Shown here in pieces: positions 1 to 57,390 of a stretch of 64,000 nt of DNA. How positions within the stretch are numbered: the first letter of the stretch is position 1; the number at the start of each line of letters is the position of its first letter. Origin of the DNA: Siphonodentalium dalli (lineage: Eukaryota > Mollusca > Scaphopoda > Gadilida > Siphonodentaliidae); NCBI GenBank assembly GCA_032622095.1, contig CP136068.1, forward strand, positions 131,819,989 to 131,883,988, read 5' to 3'. Made by a program: the position numbers and the translations under genes. Under the pieces are notes generated by a model. The model worked only from the letters and a program-made list of their open reading frames with translations, ran no database searches and was not told where the DNA came from.

Positions 1-45406
<45,406 letters not shown>

Positions 45407-45458
45407 ACATCAAACATTCTTACACAGGAAGGGTTAATCAATGCATCATGCCGATGTC
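45407..45458 (+). other. Start of ZMYND11 3' UTR
   Basis: These bases follow the stop codon and contain no recognised repeat; the adjoining palindromic MITE starts at 45459. I could not identify a convincing AATAAA signal in the next ~600 bases, so the 3' end is undefined and the MITE is probably transcribed. Confidence 0.4.
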
Positions 45459-45675
45459 TACAGTAATGCCCAAAGTAATTGACCACTTAACCACAGCAGA
45501 ATTATGGGTAATTTTTCAGGATTTAGTCGGAAATATGGCTTGTTGCCATTCATTGGAAAGCTCTCGACAAGAGCTTTCCAATGAATGGCAACAAGCCATA
45601 TTTCCAACTAAATCCTGAAAAATTACCCATAATTCTGCTGTGGTTAAGTGGTCAGTTACTTTGGGAATTACTGTA
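45459..45675. mobile_element. Family D palindromic MITE in the ZMYND11 3' region
   Basis: TACAGTAATGCCCAAAGTAA at the left and a mirrored ATTACTGTA at the right, ~105-bp arms. Starts 53 bases after the stop codon. Confidence 0.86.
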
Positions 45676-45994
45676 TATAAAGTCATCGGTCACGCCTCTT
45701 CACACAGATTCAACTGTCATTCAGTTCTCATCTGATTATTCTAGTCAATCGTCAGTTCGTTGCACATATCTCATGGCGTGTTACAATACAAGATTTGTAT
45801 AGCAAGTCGAGAATTAGTGTAAATAATGCCAATATAGTTCCATCATTCATCCCAGAAGTGCTTAATATTATCTTAAATGATAGGAACTTAAGGAATCTTA
45901 TTCACCAACTGGGTATATTTTATCAACCGGGTAGTTTATTTGGTAGCGGCTGAGTGCAAAAGGATGGTCGCTAGCATTTATGACACACACTGTG

Positions 45995-46090
45995 GAGCTC
46001 CGTGGTCCAGTGGTTAGCGTGTCAGACTTGATTAATAACTTTTTCTTGAGTTCGTGGGCACGCCGGTAGTAATTGTCACCCCCAATAATA
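45995..46090 (+). repeat. tRNA-derived SINE-like sequence or tRNA pseudogene
   Basis: GTGGTCCAGTGGTTAGCGTG matches a pol III A box in tRNA context and GAGTTCGTGGGC a degraded B box ~35 bases later. No complete cloverleaf or acceptor stem. SINE heads in invertebrates look like this. Confidence 0.5.
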
Positions 46091-46099
46091 ACAATCAAG

Positions 46100-46519
46100 T
46101 CCAACTTAAAGAAGTGTATCCACCTTGCTCATCTGCACTGCAGGCACAATTATTAAGCTTTTGTTGCCGACTATCAAGAATGCTTTTACGTAAGCCAACA
46201 TAAGCTAGGTAAAAGTACTCGTTTTCAAAACAAGCAATGCAAGAATGTCATTTATCTAATGAAGCCAACATCTCTTAAAAGTTGGTTAAAGTTTGTTTTT
46301 CTACCTCTTGCAACCCCTGGATTACCTGACCTGAACTGCAGTTCGGATCATGACACGCATGTAGGAAATGATTCTGTTGACAACGAACTCAGCTCCAATT
46401 CCTGTCAACAATCTTGGAAAAGAAAATGTGGCGAATTTATTTTTATGAAGTTAGATTGATTAAGCATTGTAATTAGACAGTAGCTCTCTTTCATTAATAT
46501 ACTTTCAGATCGATAGAAT
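46100..46519. other. 3' flank without recognised feature
   Basis: A 66-codon frame at 46259 has no recognisable motif and is not claimed as a gene. Confidence 0.4.
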
Positions 46520-46736
46520 TACAGTAATGCCCTAAGTAATCGACTCTTTAACTACAGCAGAATTATGGGTAACTTTTCAGGATTTAGTCGGAAATATGGC
46601 TTGTTGCCATTCATCAGAAAGCTCTCCCCGAGAGCTTTCCGATGAATGGCAACAAGCCATATTTCCGACTAAATCCTGAAAAGTTACCCATAATTATGCT
46701 GTAGTTAAAGAGTCGATTACTTAGGGCATTACTGTA
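46520..46736. mobile_element. Family D palindromic MITE
   Basis: TACAGTAATGCCCTAAGTAA, ~105-bp arms, apex CTCTCCCCGAGAG. Confidence 0.86.
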
Positions 46737-47679
46737 CCTCCCCAGCCTTTGAATGTACTCCAGGTCAATAGATTTACCTACCGCATGACATTTCGTCAAA
46801 ATGTCAACCGCAACAGTTTTTCGAAGATCATTTTTTCGAAGATAAATTTTAGTGGGGTTTTTAATTTCATGGTTATTAAACAACCTCGATTATTGGATCA
46901 CCATGGGAAAAAAAGTACTTTTACAGTGCACTAATTTATGAGCCAAGCAGGCATGTATGTATACACAAGTAGTAGTCTTAGACATATGCGAAGGTGATCA
47001 ACGATTGTGGTCAATGATCACCATCAAATCTCTTTGATTGGATGATCTTATACGCTGGCAATGTCAATATGATCGACGACCACTAATAGCTTTGCATTGA
47101 GCCTCGCCTGGTATAAACCACCTTGACTATATATAAATCAAGTTGGTGAATATGAGCCCTGGTATTTTAAAAAAGTGGTTTGCATTCCCAGGCAAACAAA
47201 CATGATATGGTCGTGAAGTGTTTGGAAAAGTTAAGTAGATATCCAGACAATTTATTATAGAAAAGCATGAAATTTCATGTATTCTATAAAATATGTCCAG
47301 TAAGTCTTCAATAAAAGTCTACTATTATTTGAAATTTCACAAAATTTTGAAAAAATTAACCAATTGGAAAATATTTCAGTTTTCAAAGAAAACATTGGAG
47401 CTTTTTCACATGAACCTCACATTATGATTTTGATTTCATTCCTCATTGTCCATCAGCATACTATATTTCACCACCATTCATGCTCTCATCCATATTTCAG
47501 CATGCTGTATCGGTTAACCCATCCTGCGCACACATTATCTCAATTCTTTTGCTAAATATCTGGATATTTATATATGATGTTACTGGTATATATTGTTAAA
47601 TTTGTGTATCATATTTATTATTGGTTGAGAGGGCTACTCTTTTCATGAGGGTGTCACCCCCTGACCCCCATGAATCCTG
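46737..47679. other. Intergenic stretch without recognised feature
   Basis: A short inverted repeat near 47255-47300 (AAGCATGAAATTTCATGTAT type). Otherwise nothing recognised. Confidence 0.4.
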
Positions 47680-47935
47680 AATACCAGTTCCCATTCAGTT
47701 ATAAAGATATACATTGGAATGATCTATTATTCATTTGGAGGGGTTTTCGAGTAATAAAAGCAGCTGAGAGACAGAAAAACAGATAATACAATAGCAGCAT
47801 GATTCATATTCATTTGGGGAATATGTTCAGATAATAAATTCAACAAACCTATGGTCGTTTGTTGAACTTATTATCTGAACATTTCCTAAGTGATCAATCA
47901 ATGAGTATTTAGCATAGAAAAGATTTACAGAGAGA
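47680..47935 (+). mobile_element. Family F MITE, degraded ends
   Basis: CATTCAGTTATAAAGATATA to GAGTATTTAGCATAGAAAAG, with AATATGTTCAGATAATAAAT inside. Confidence 0.65.
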
Positions 47936-48377
47936 CGTGATTCCTGTGTACCATTAAGAAAAAAAGGAAATACACGGTATACATTTCACTCTTGTATGCA
48001 TAATATTTTATTACCTATTCTGAGGTAATGTCCTTAACTTAAACATATAAGGATGCATGGGACCAACAGTTCATCAAAAATTATTATTTAGACTTGAACA
48101 TAATACAATTTGAATAATTTGGGGATATAAAACCTATGTATAGCCATTTAGTTAAATCTGATTTTGTTAATCTGGGGCATTAATTACAAGTACCAATTAA
48201 CAAGGGAATGTGAATCGGTATACCACGTAAAGGTCACCGAATCCCTCATATCAGAAAAGGGTGGGGTGTGACACCCTCTTTCATGCACTGAGGCAATATC
48301 AGGGTTGTGACTGCTGTAAAGTCAGACTAATTTGATTAAGGATTTTACAAGGATTTGAACGGTACACATAATGTTTG

Positions 48378-48905
48378 AAAAATTATTTCAACATGGTGTT
48401 TGGATTTCGTCAGTCTGATTGAAATACAGACTATTGAACTAAGCATTCCAGAGTGATTGTCGGAATTCATATATAGTGACCGTGATTCCAGTAGACTTCG
48501 CCACATAGCTAAAAATAGTGTAATAAATTTTCTGTCACATAGCTCATTTCAAATTTAGAGATTACCACAACTAATTAAAGCATCTTTGATGAGTTCAGAA
48601 TTGACCAATAATACCTAGCAAGGAGAATAGAATTAAGTATTTCCAAGAATTTCATAAGTTAGCACCAAATTTGTTATTCGCGAAACTGAAAGGTGATATC
48701 TGTCAATCGTAAAACTATTTTAATGTGCACTGTGACGACATATTGCAGGAATTGCCTGCAAGAGCTATTAATATCAGCGGTAATATGAATGCTGGTGAAA
48801 CTGTTCAGACTCTCTATTGTGTAGTTAGTTCAATAGTCTTTTATTTCAATCAGACTGCGACATCATGTGACCATTTCAATACGTGATTGATTTCCCTACA
48901 ATGTT
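48378..48905. repeat. Element with ~60-bp inverted ends
   Basis: CAGTCTGATTGAAATACAGA and CTATTGAACTAAG (48410-48442) pair with AGTTCAATAGTCTTTTATTT and CAATCAGACTGCGAC (48829-48866). The boundary and class are uncertain. Confidence 0.5.
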
Positions 48906-49465
48906 ATCATCCTGCTTGATTTTAAAGGCTCACTTAATTTTCGAACCCCCAAATCACATTATATAAAATATATGCCATATTATATACCATATGAAAGAGT
49001 AATCTCCAAAAATTGTATTTTCCACTTACTCGATGTAATAAACTGAACATGTTGTTTTTGTTGAGTTACCAACGTCAGTTCTATGCTCAAGTTTCTGCAC
49101 AAAGTCTATTATTTTCAATGGAATAACTCTATATATTTAGATATTCAGTTAATCCCCTTCCATTGAAAATAAAACTATAGTTTGATTCTGGGAGCAATAA
49201 CGGGGGAAATGATTTTATGATCTCAGCTATTTTCTATTACGCTATGGGCACCTTCTAAGACACAGACGTTCCAAATGGTGATGAATTATAGTATGATAAT
49301 CATATTTTATGGCATAGATTATTATTAAAACCGTATATCAAGGCACTATAAATATATTATTCGGTGACTCAACAATTAAGTGAGCCTTTAACTAATAGGG
49401 TACTGCCTGGTCAGGGTGCTTTTGATTCTCCGTGTTCATCTAGCATTATCATTCTCATAATTAGA
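48906..49465. other. Intergenic stretch without recognised feature
   Basis: No gene or repeat recognised. Confidence 0.4.
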
Positions 49466-49556
49466 ATGACGTTCCCAGAGCGTGAATTTTGTGATGCTAG
49501 CCCGCTGTGCGGAATAGCATCACAAAATTCACCCTCTGGGGACCTCATTCTGCACG
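49466..49556. mobile_element. Single family E hairpin
   Basis: AATGACGTTCCCAGAGCGTG to CCTCTGGGGACCTCATTCTG around GCCCGC-TGT-GCGG. Confidence 0.7.
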
Positions 49557-49645
49557 ACACTATATATCCAAGCTCGTACCAATGTTCACAAATAGTAAAA
49601 CACCCGATTGTGTTATAAAGCCCATTCGAAGCAGTGCTAAGAACC

Positions 49646-49862
49646 TACAATAATGCTTTAAGTAATCGACTCCTTAACCACAGCAGAATTATGGGTAACT
49701 TTTCAGGATTTAGTCGGAAATATGGCTTGTTGCCATTCATCGGAAAGCTCTCCCCGAGAGCTTTCCGATGAATGGCAACAAGCCATATTTCCGACTAAAT
49801 CCTGAAAAGTTACCCATAATTCTGCTGTGGTTAAGAAGTCGATTACTTAGAGCATTACTGTA
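49646..49862. mobile_element. Family D palindromic MITE
   Basis: TACAATAATGCTTTAAGTAA at the left, AGAGCATTACTGTA at the right, full arms. Confidence 0.86.
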
Positions 49863-50023
49863 TTTAAAATGTTTCAACATGCCCATTTAAAGTGAAGCCT
49901 GTGACTTACTTTGCCTCTGATTAAATCAGGTTTAAATTATTTTTCTCGAGTCAAGTTGTCCTTTTGTGTTGAGAGTTCTTTAGTTGACATAAAATTATTG
50001 GTGTGTGTGTGACAACACTGAAT

Positions 50024-50594
50024 CAAGTCTGAGTTTAGTGTGGCTGTCATTTGCAGATATGTGACGCGCCATATCAAATCCAGTCGGAAGTCGGGATTTT
50101 TTTACCCTGTGCCAATGCATTCTCTTATATATTCGAGTCGACCATAGGTCGCCTCGCATATATAAGAGAATGTATTGGCTTAACAATTTTTTATCATGTT
50201 TTTTAAATAAATGTTTCTTACAATTTTTAGGACATAAAATAAAAAAACATCCATTACCCTGCAGGGAGCCCCACACATATATAGAAGCACATAGAAGAGT
50301 GTCGTCTGCCCATGTTTGTCTGGGGCTCTGTATAGGTGAAATTATAAGAACACAAAGAATACAAGAACAAATTATTAAAATTGTAAAAAATTGTTAGGCC
50401 AATGCATTCTCTTATATATGCGAGGCGACCTATGGTCGACTCGCATATATAAGAGAATGCATTGGCACAGGGTAAAAAAATCCTGACTTCCGACTGGATT
50501 TGATATGGCGGGTCACATATGCGGGATAGCGTCACTAAATTCACCCTCTGATGACATTATTCTGCAAATGACAGGCACACTAAACTCAGAATTG
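50024..50594. mobile_element. Family E element split by a hairpin-bearing MITE
   Basis: CAAGTCTGAGTTTAGTGTGG to CACACTAAACTCAGAATTG; the first hairpin is interrupted at TTTGCAG by the element 50057-50520. Confidence 0.72.
50057..50520. mobile_element. MITE with non-piggyBac ends carrying the 69-nt hairpins
   Basis: Long TIR ATATGTGACGCGCCATATCA, CAGTCGGAAGTCGGGATTTT, then CCCTGTGCC and the A-type hairpin at each end in inverted orientation. The ends are not TTAA/CCCTTT. Target duplication unclear. Confidence 0.75.
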
Positions 50595-50915
50595 CACTGA
50601 ATTAACTTTCTTATCTGTTTAAACCACACAAGTAAAGAGGGGTAAAACTTCACCTGCCACCCACCAATTTGACCAAGTCAATTTTGCAACTGTCCAAGAG
50701 TGAGTTATTTATAGGTCAGGTATGTTATTCGTCTATATTAATTAATTATAGTATAATTCAGGACATTGTGATTTGTGATGGACTGGTTCTTTGTATTTTC
50801 TGTTTTAGATGCTTTGTCTGATGTAGGTTAATAAACAGTAACTTATTCAGGAGAATTATCGCTGCAGCCGTCACACAAGCAACAATTTTTTATTTGAATT
50901 CCCTTGGTTAGTAGG

Positions 50916-51360
50916 CAAGCCTGGAAATGTGTGTCTATCATTTGCAGACTGAGGTCCCCAGAAGGTGAATTTAGTGACGCTATCCTGAAGGTGTGCTAGC
51001 ATCACCAAATTCACCCTCTGGGAACCTCATTCTGCTAGGCCTCAACTGCTATGGTACACCTAGGATTAGATTAATGTTCCACAGTTGAAGTTGGTGATCA
51101 TCACCCATTAGTCACCTCGATTATGCATGTTATCTTCTTCAAATTAGGAGATATAGAAACTGAACACATGGGAAATAGCATCTAAATACAATGTTTATTT
51201 GAGACTATAGATACTTCCCGAAAGGTGGGGCCTAAGCAGAGTGAGGTCCACAGAGGGTGAGTTTGGTGATTCTAGTCCACTGTGCGGGATAGCATCACTA
51301 AATTCACATCCCTGGAGACCTCTTTCTGCAAATGACAGACACACGATTTCCACACTAGCT
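50916..51360. mobile_element. hAT-like MITE family E, long form
   Basis: CAAGCCTGGAAATGTGTGTC at the left, GCAAATGACAGACACACGAT at the right, inner GATTATGCATGTTATC. Confidence 0.7.
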
Positions 51361-51796
51361 CGCTGGACTCAAGCTGAAGAAACCATTGTGGCGCCAAGCA
51401 TTGGTATTGCAGTATCCAGGTTTAGCCCTTTGATTGGTTCTGAATGAAGTAATTAATTTATGAATCAAAGAGAAAAACTTGGGTCAGAGGAACAAAATGG
51501 ATAGTTTCTTCAAGAACCACAAACCTACCATAAATAAATCAATACTGCCCCATCCCAAGCACAACCCCATTGAATAAATAGACAGAACTGCACCGTGTGT
51601 GAATGTGGTGAACGTTATCACACAAGTTTGCTGTAGCACATTGTCACAACGAGAGCCTCTGTTGTAACCTGTGGCATGAAACATGAGTGCGATAAAGTTC
51701 ACCTCCTTTACATGTCTCTGGGGTTCTGTATTTGTTACTCACCAGAATTAAATATTCTTTAGTATCAAACATAGTTTCGGATTGATTTGAAGATTG

Positions 51797-51975
51797 AATT
51801 TAAAATGTGTCTGACATTTGCAGAATGAGGTCCCCAGAGGGTGAATTTAGTGACATAATCCAGCTAAGTGGTCTAGCATCACTAAATTCACCCTCTTGGG
51901 TCCTCATTCTGCTGGGCCTCATCTTCTAGGAAATAATTATAGTCTCAAAATAACATTGTCATATTTTCCCAGTCA
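51797..51975. mobile_element. Family E left half
   Basis: GTGTCTGACATTTGCAGAAT, one hairpin, then TCTCAAAATAACATTGTC and loss of the rest. Confidence 0.65.
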
Positions 51976-52774
51976 TGTGCCAACCCAGACATGTAGCGAC
52001 AATGCATCCTTCAGCAGACTGAACAGATGCAGACAAGGGTATAATATTGAGAAGTGAATTAAACCCCTCCCTAGTTATGTAAATATTAATGTATTTTTAG
52101 ATTACTATTATCGTCCTGCAAAGAAGCTAGTAATTTTGTTACATGATTATTTTATAATAATTTAAATTTGTTATTTTGTGGGTGGAGTCCTCTCATGGTT
52201 TTTGATGTTATTTTATCGAATATTGTATACTTTGTTTTCTCCCATATTAATAAACCAAATTTCCTTCACTCCTCGAAATATGTCAAAACAAAATGCCAGG
52301 TCATTTCAAGTAACAAGAAATCTAAAAAAAAAAGTCCTATAACTCTGGCAAAAAACATTTGATATAAGCCTTATTTTCAGCCAATTCAGTTACATAACAA
52401 GTTTTGTGGTGGTCAAGCATTCCTAACTGGAGTTATCCTAAAATCTGGAAAACTCAATTTGAAATAGGCCAGACCAAAACTGAAGCTCGGTCGATTTTCA
52501 AGCTTTTGCTTGAGGGACGACTCTATGCCATTCTGATCGACACATAGCCATTTTGATAAGAATAAGAATTTGTTCACGCTCACTGAGTTAAGCACATATA
52601 AAGCAGTGAACATTCATACTGAGTCTGTGCTTCCATAACTCTTATATATATATTTCATTCATAAATGGCATGGCTGGTTGTTTGTTTGTCGTGGGCATCT
52701 ATCAGGCTGCTGAGTAACAGCCGTGGCTGGTTTTGTATCTGGATAATTTGATAATCAAGATACTTTCCAGAGAA
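51976..52774. other. Intergenic stretch without recognised feature
   Basis: No gene, TIR or tandem repeat recognised. Confidence 0.4.
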
Positions 52775-52895
52775 GATGAAGCCTAAGCAGAATGAGGTCC
52801 GCAGAGGGTGAATTTTGTTATGTTAGCCTGCTGTGCAGGGTAGCGCCAATAAATTCACCCTCTGGGGACCTCATTCTGCAAAATTCGGCACCATA
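52775..52895. mobile_element. Family E right-hand hairpin
   Basis: GCCTAAGCAGAATGAGGTCC to GGACCTCATTCTGCAAAATT. Confidence 0.65.
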
Positions 52896-53164
52896 TATAT
52901 GTATTGAGGCCTGAATATTTCGTCAAAGAAATCTCAATTATACTGAAAGGCCAGGAATCATTGCACAGTGTGAATGTGCCTGACTGGTCACGGTGAAGGA
53001 AATTTGGTCTCGACCAAATTAGTTGACCTTACACCTCTAAACTTTTGATATTGTATTCTTTCATTGTTATACAATTTCAGGTCTACTTTTTGTATATCTG
53101 TCCATTCTAGAAATGGCACATTAATATGTTGAGCATCACATGTGTTGAGAAATCTTTCAGCTTT

Positions 53165-53710
53165 TCTTCAGCTCAAAGATGGATTATCTCTTTAAATAAT
53201 TTTTTTTAGATAATTTCCTGGGTTGAAATAATACCTATGAGTTGGAAATCCCTGCCCGAAAATGATTCTATCAATTAATATCGATTTTATTTCGATATTA
53301 TTTTATTCAATTAATGGGACAATTCTTTGTTCTATGAACTTTTTAGACCTCCATCATGGTGCCCACGAACGAATGCGAGCAGCAAAATGTCTCCAATTGA
53401 TTGTATCTATTGTATTGTAATGTATGTGCGAATCAAGCAGATAAGACCCAGAGTGTAGCATATGCTTATTTTCAATGATTAAAATAACTGAAAATAAAAA
53501 AAAAATGCAAATAAAAAAAGACGGTCGTGAATATCAGGGACCATTATTGAACGGCACAGAATTATTTTAAACGGAATAAAATCCTAATAAAATCAATACT
53601 AATTGATAAATGCTTTTCCGGACAGGGATCTTGGATTCGTATTTATTGTTTCATACCTAGGAAACTATATAGATGTTGCGGAAGAGATAATCCACCTTTA
53701 ATAATTGAAA
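53165..53710. repeat. Inverted pair of family J repeats
   Basis: 53165-53345 forward (CCTGCCCGAAAATGATTCTA) and 53520-53710 reverse (TTTCATACCTAGGAAACTAT), the same sequence as 1365-1700. The pair may be a TIR element with ~150-bp arms. Confidence 0.62.
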
Positions 53711-54341
53711 ATCATTTATTTTCAGGCTGCTTCATATACAAATATGAAATGGGTTCAGCGATATTATCATTCCAACTATTAAATTCAACTTTCGAGGCAG
53801 TAATTAGCTATCATTTTGTATACATATTATGGACTTACAATTTTGCATATTAGTACAAATTTCTTCGTAATATAACCCCAACATCGATATAAAATAATGA
53901 AAAAATATGGTTTACAACAGCAAAAAATTATATTTTATAAAACAAGGTTTTTAGGCAATGTATGGGATTAGATGTGCCTTTGTCCATTGATGATGTTTTC
54001 AAACTTTCTGATAACTCATTACTTTTTGACACTCGTTCTTGTCTGCACAGGTAACAAATATCTGTTATTCTAGTAAAACAAAATGACCTGTATTGTATGT
54101 TTCTGATATCAATGGGTAGGTGTAATTCCATGCAATATTATTTTAAATAAAAAAATTAACATGATAACAGGCAACATTGAGAGACAGCAATTTGGAATAA
54201 ATATTGAAAAAGTAACAGCAATTTAATAGCCTTGTTTAAGTTTAATCATACAACCTTTTTCTCAATATTAAAAAAAAATGATTTGATTGGTTCATGTTAT
54301 GGTGATTAAAATATTAAGTGTGGACACAGTGGTGAATAAAA
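53711..54341. other. Intergenic stretch without recognised feature
   Basis: No gene or repeat recognised. Confidence 0.4.
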
Positions 54342-54553
54342 TACAGTAATGCCCTAAATAATTGACTCCTTAACCACAGCAGAATTATGGGTAATTTTTC
54401 AGGATTTAGTCTGAAATATGGCTTGTTGCCATTCATCGGAAAGCTCTCACTGAGAGCTTTCCAATGAATGGCAATAAGCCATATTTCAGACTAAATCCTG
54501 AAAAATTACCCATAATTCTGCTGTGATTAAGGAGTCGATTATTTAGGGCATTC
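54342..54553. mobile_element. Family D palindromic MITE, right tip lost
   Basis: Both arms carry the same private change (TCTGAAATATGG and CCATATTTCAGA, against CGGAAATATGG elsewhere). Confidence 0.83.
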
Positions 54554-54725
54554 TATTTGATAGCAGTCTCTTCCTTTTCCATTATTTATACATCTTTATG
54601 GTAAGAAATACCTCAGTTTATTTTTTATAATTTGTGTTAAACTTGTCGTGTTCAAAACTCTTGTGAAATTAATGGACATTTCCATGGTTTGTCAATTATT
54701 GTTGTGGTGATGGCCATTTTAATCC

Positions 54726-54738
54726 CCCCCCCCCCCCT
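54726..54738 (+). repeat. Homopolymer C run
   Basis: A run of about 13 C in otherwise AT-rich sequence. Confidence 0.9.
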
Positions 54739-54939
54739 TTGTGCGTCTGGATGAGGAGGCTGGCAATAATTTTGAAATTCTAGCCCAAAATATCACTCAG
54801 CTAATCAGTTATCAGTTCAGGTACATCCTGCATAGTATTATTTGCTATAATAGTTAAATTTGACAGTGCAAAATCCACTATGTCCCTGTTTTTGTGTAAA
54901 GAATGGTATCTTATTTTTTTTTAAACAGGATGTATTATG

Positions 54940-55155
54940 TTATTGGTCTGTCCGTCCGTCCATCCATCCAGACGTATCAGTCTGCTTTTTTTCAATTCTG
55001 GATGATAACATTAGAAAGTCTAAACTGAATGGAATGAAATTGTGGGTTTACTAGCACAAAATACAGGTCAGGTTCGAATTTGGGTTCCGCCCACCAATTT
55101 TCACGAGAGATATGGCCCTTTGTTGAAATTACCGTGGGCTAATTTTGGCACACCC
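54940..55155 (+). repeat. GTCC-linked repeat, single unit
   Basis: GTCCGTCCGTCCATCC followed by AACTGAATGGAATGAAATTG and TTTTCACGAGAGATATGGCC. Confidence 0.7.
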
Positions 55156-55460
55156 TATCGATGCTGTTGTCAATATTTTTCGCCAATTTATTTTATTAAT
55201 AATCGCACAAGTATACATTTCTAAACGACTTTAACATGGATGTATAATCACTCCTCCATAAAAAATATCTGCTAATTCACTTCCGTATCATGAGCAATCA
55301 TGATTAATCGTTCACATGGATCTAGACATTTTGTCACAAAAACAAACATGGTACCGATTTAGTAAGACACTGTTTTTAATAATTTTTTTGTGAAATGTGA
55401 TATTGGGTTATGTCTCTTTTATTTAATTCACAAAACGGCAATATCCATATTCACCTATTA

Positions 55461-55677
55461 TACAGTAATGCCGTAAATAATCGACTCCTTAACCACAGCA
55501 GAATTATGGGTAATTTTTCAGGATTTAGTCGGAAATATGGCTTGTTGCCATTCATCGGAAAGCTCTCAGGGAGAGCTTTCCAATGAATGGCAACAAGCCA
55601 TATTTCCGAATAAATCCTGAAAAGTTACCCATAATTCTGCTGTGGTTAAGAAGTCGATTACTTTGGGCATTACTGTA
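55461..55677. mobile_element. Family D palindromic MITE
   Basis: TACAGTAATGCCGTAAATAA to GGGCATTACTGTA, full arms. Confidence 0.86.
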
Positions 55678-56088
55678 AATCCAGGATGTGCTGCCATGGT
55701 CATTACCTGTTTTTGAACCCATATAACTATTATTATTATCAGCATGTAATCGGATCTCATTTTGAAATTTTTTTCTGATGTGATTTGACCTGAAGGTCAG
55801 TAAGCCGGTGTCCAACTTAAATTATCAAAAATGGTTGTATGTATGGTGTTACCGATCCAATCGGACAAAAGGTGATTATTAATGTTTCACATTTTGGACA
55901 TAATGCTACTAATATGAATATGCCTATATAGTTTTTCAATTCCTTTATAGTCTCTCTCCAAATGCGGCATCTCCGTAACATTATTGCATGTTATTTAGTG
56001 AGAAGAATGGTGGGAATGAAACTATTGGCGGCTTATTGAGGCAATTTTGATGGGGCTAATGGTTAAAACTTACATGCAGGGACCAGCC

Positions 56089-56753
56089 TAGATCATGCCA
56101 TTCATCTCTACTATGGCTCACACCCGTAGAGATCATATTCCACAACAATAAAAACCTGGGAACTTTTTGAAGTTTTGACAGAGAATCTTATAAAGTCGAA
56201 AATATAACGCGGGGAATATATTTCTTAGTTCTGTTCCTTAATAATGTACTTCGCTGTAGGTGAAGGTAAAAATTGCATGCTTTTCTATGACTTTTGTGAG
56301 CCGGTATCACAATAAACATTGAATTAATTACCAGGAGAAATTCCAAAATTGTAAGCGACGCGAAGCAAAATCGCTAACAAACTAACTTAAATCATGAAAT
56401 TTCGATTAATATAATTATAATGTCCCAAATGTATAAGTGCAATCGATTATGATAACGCACGTTAACAAAAAATGCACATAAATTAAAACGAATTATTGGA
56501 CCCTTTTGACCCGAACTTGTTAATAATTATTGCTATGATCTAGAAGTTAAATTTACTCATGACGTCATGTATATGACGTTACAGATACTCTCCAAAGGGT
56601 TAAGACACAGATATATATAATAACAAAGATATATAATCCCCACATTATTCTTTCAACTTCCCTGTCAAAACTTCAAAAAGTTCCCAAGTTTTGTACTGGT
56701 GGAATATGATCTCTATGGGTGTTAGCCTGAGTAGAGATTCATGGCATGATCTA
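56089..56753. mobile_element. Mutator/MULE-like MITE, long TIRs, TSD GGACCAGCC
   Basis: ~100-bp TIRs (TAGATCATGCCATTCATCTC and mirror, CTTTTTGAAGTTTTGACAG and mirror). Flanked by a perfect 9-bp duplication GGACCAGCC that is part of the host element's TIR. Long TIRs with 9-bp duplications are typical of Mutator-like elements. Confidence 0.82.
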
Positions 56754-56982
56754 GGACCAGCCAAGAAGCGACTTGGGAGATATTTTCTTCCTGTATTGTG
56801 TGTGTGATACTTCTCCCCGTTTTAGTCCAGGGAGCATACCATTATACATATGCCCAAACAGATATTTAAAGTGTATTTTCTCATTACAATGTCATATTTA
56901 CTCAATTATAATGGTTTTTATATCAAATCGGCTCTTGTGTTACATACTACTTAGTGAAACATAGATTCGAAGGGTGTTGGGG

Positions 56983-57236
56983 CAAGCCTTGAAATAGTGT
57001 GTCTGTCATTTGCAGAATGAGGTCCCCAGAGGGTGAATTTAGTGATGCTACCCCGCATAGCGGGCTAGCATCACCAAATTCACCCTCTGGGGACCTCATT
57101 CTGCTTACACCTCAGCAGAATGAGGTTCCCAGAGGGTGAATTTGGTGATGCTAGCCCGCTATGCGGGATAGCATCACTAAATTCACCCTCTGGGAACCTC
57201 ATTCTGCAAATGACAGACACACTATTTCAAGGCTTG
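56983..57236. mobile_element. hAT-like MITE family E short form, TSD TGTTGGGG
   Basis: CAAGCCTTGAAATAGTGTGT and mirror, two intact inverted hairpins. TGTTGGGG repeated on both sides. Confidence 0.88.
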
Positions 57237-57318
57237 TGTTGGGGTGTAAATTGAACTTCAGCCTTTATGACTACTTACTCTCTGGAAAAAAAGTCCAATT
57301 CTCCCTAATGAGCAAATG

Positions 57319-57390
57319 GAGATAAATCCTGAAAAGTTACCCATAATTCTGCTATGGTTAAGGAGTCGATTATTTAGGGCATTACTCTAA
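57319..57390. mobile_element. Family D right-arm fragment
   Basis: AATCCTGAAAAGTTACCCAT to GGGCATTACTCTA; the left arm is absent. Confidence 0.75.

Noticed and set aside
47000-47110. Possible regulatory palindrome GATCAACGATTG...GATCGACGACC
   Set aside because: Similarity of the halves is weak and no other copy was seen.
52168-52362. 64-codon ORF in the downstream intergenic region
   Set aside because: No motif, AT-rich, and no splice or promoter context.
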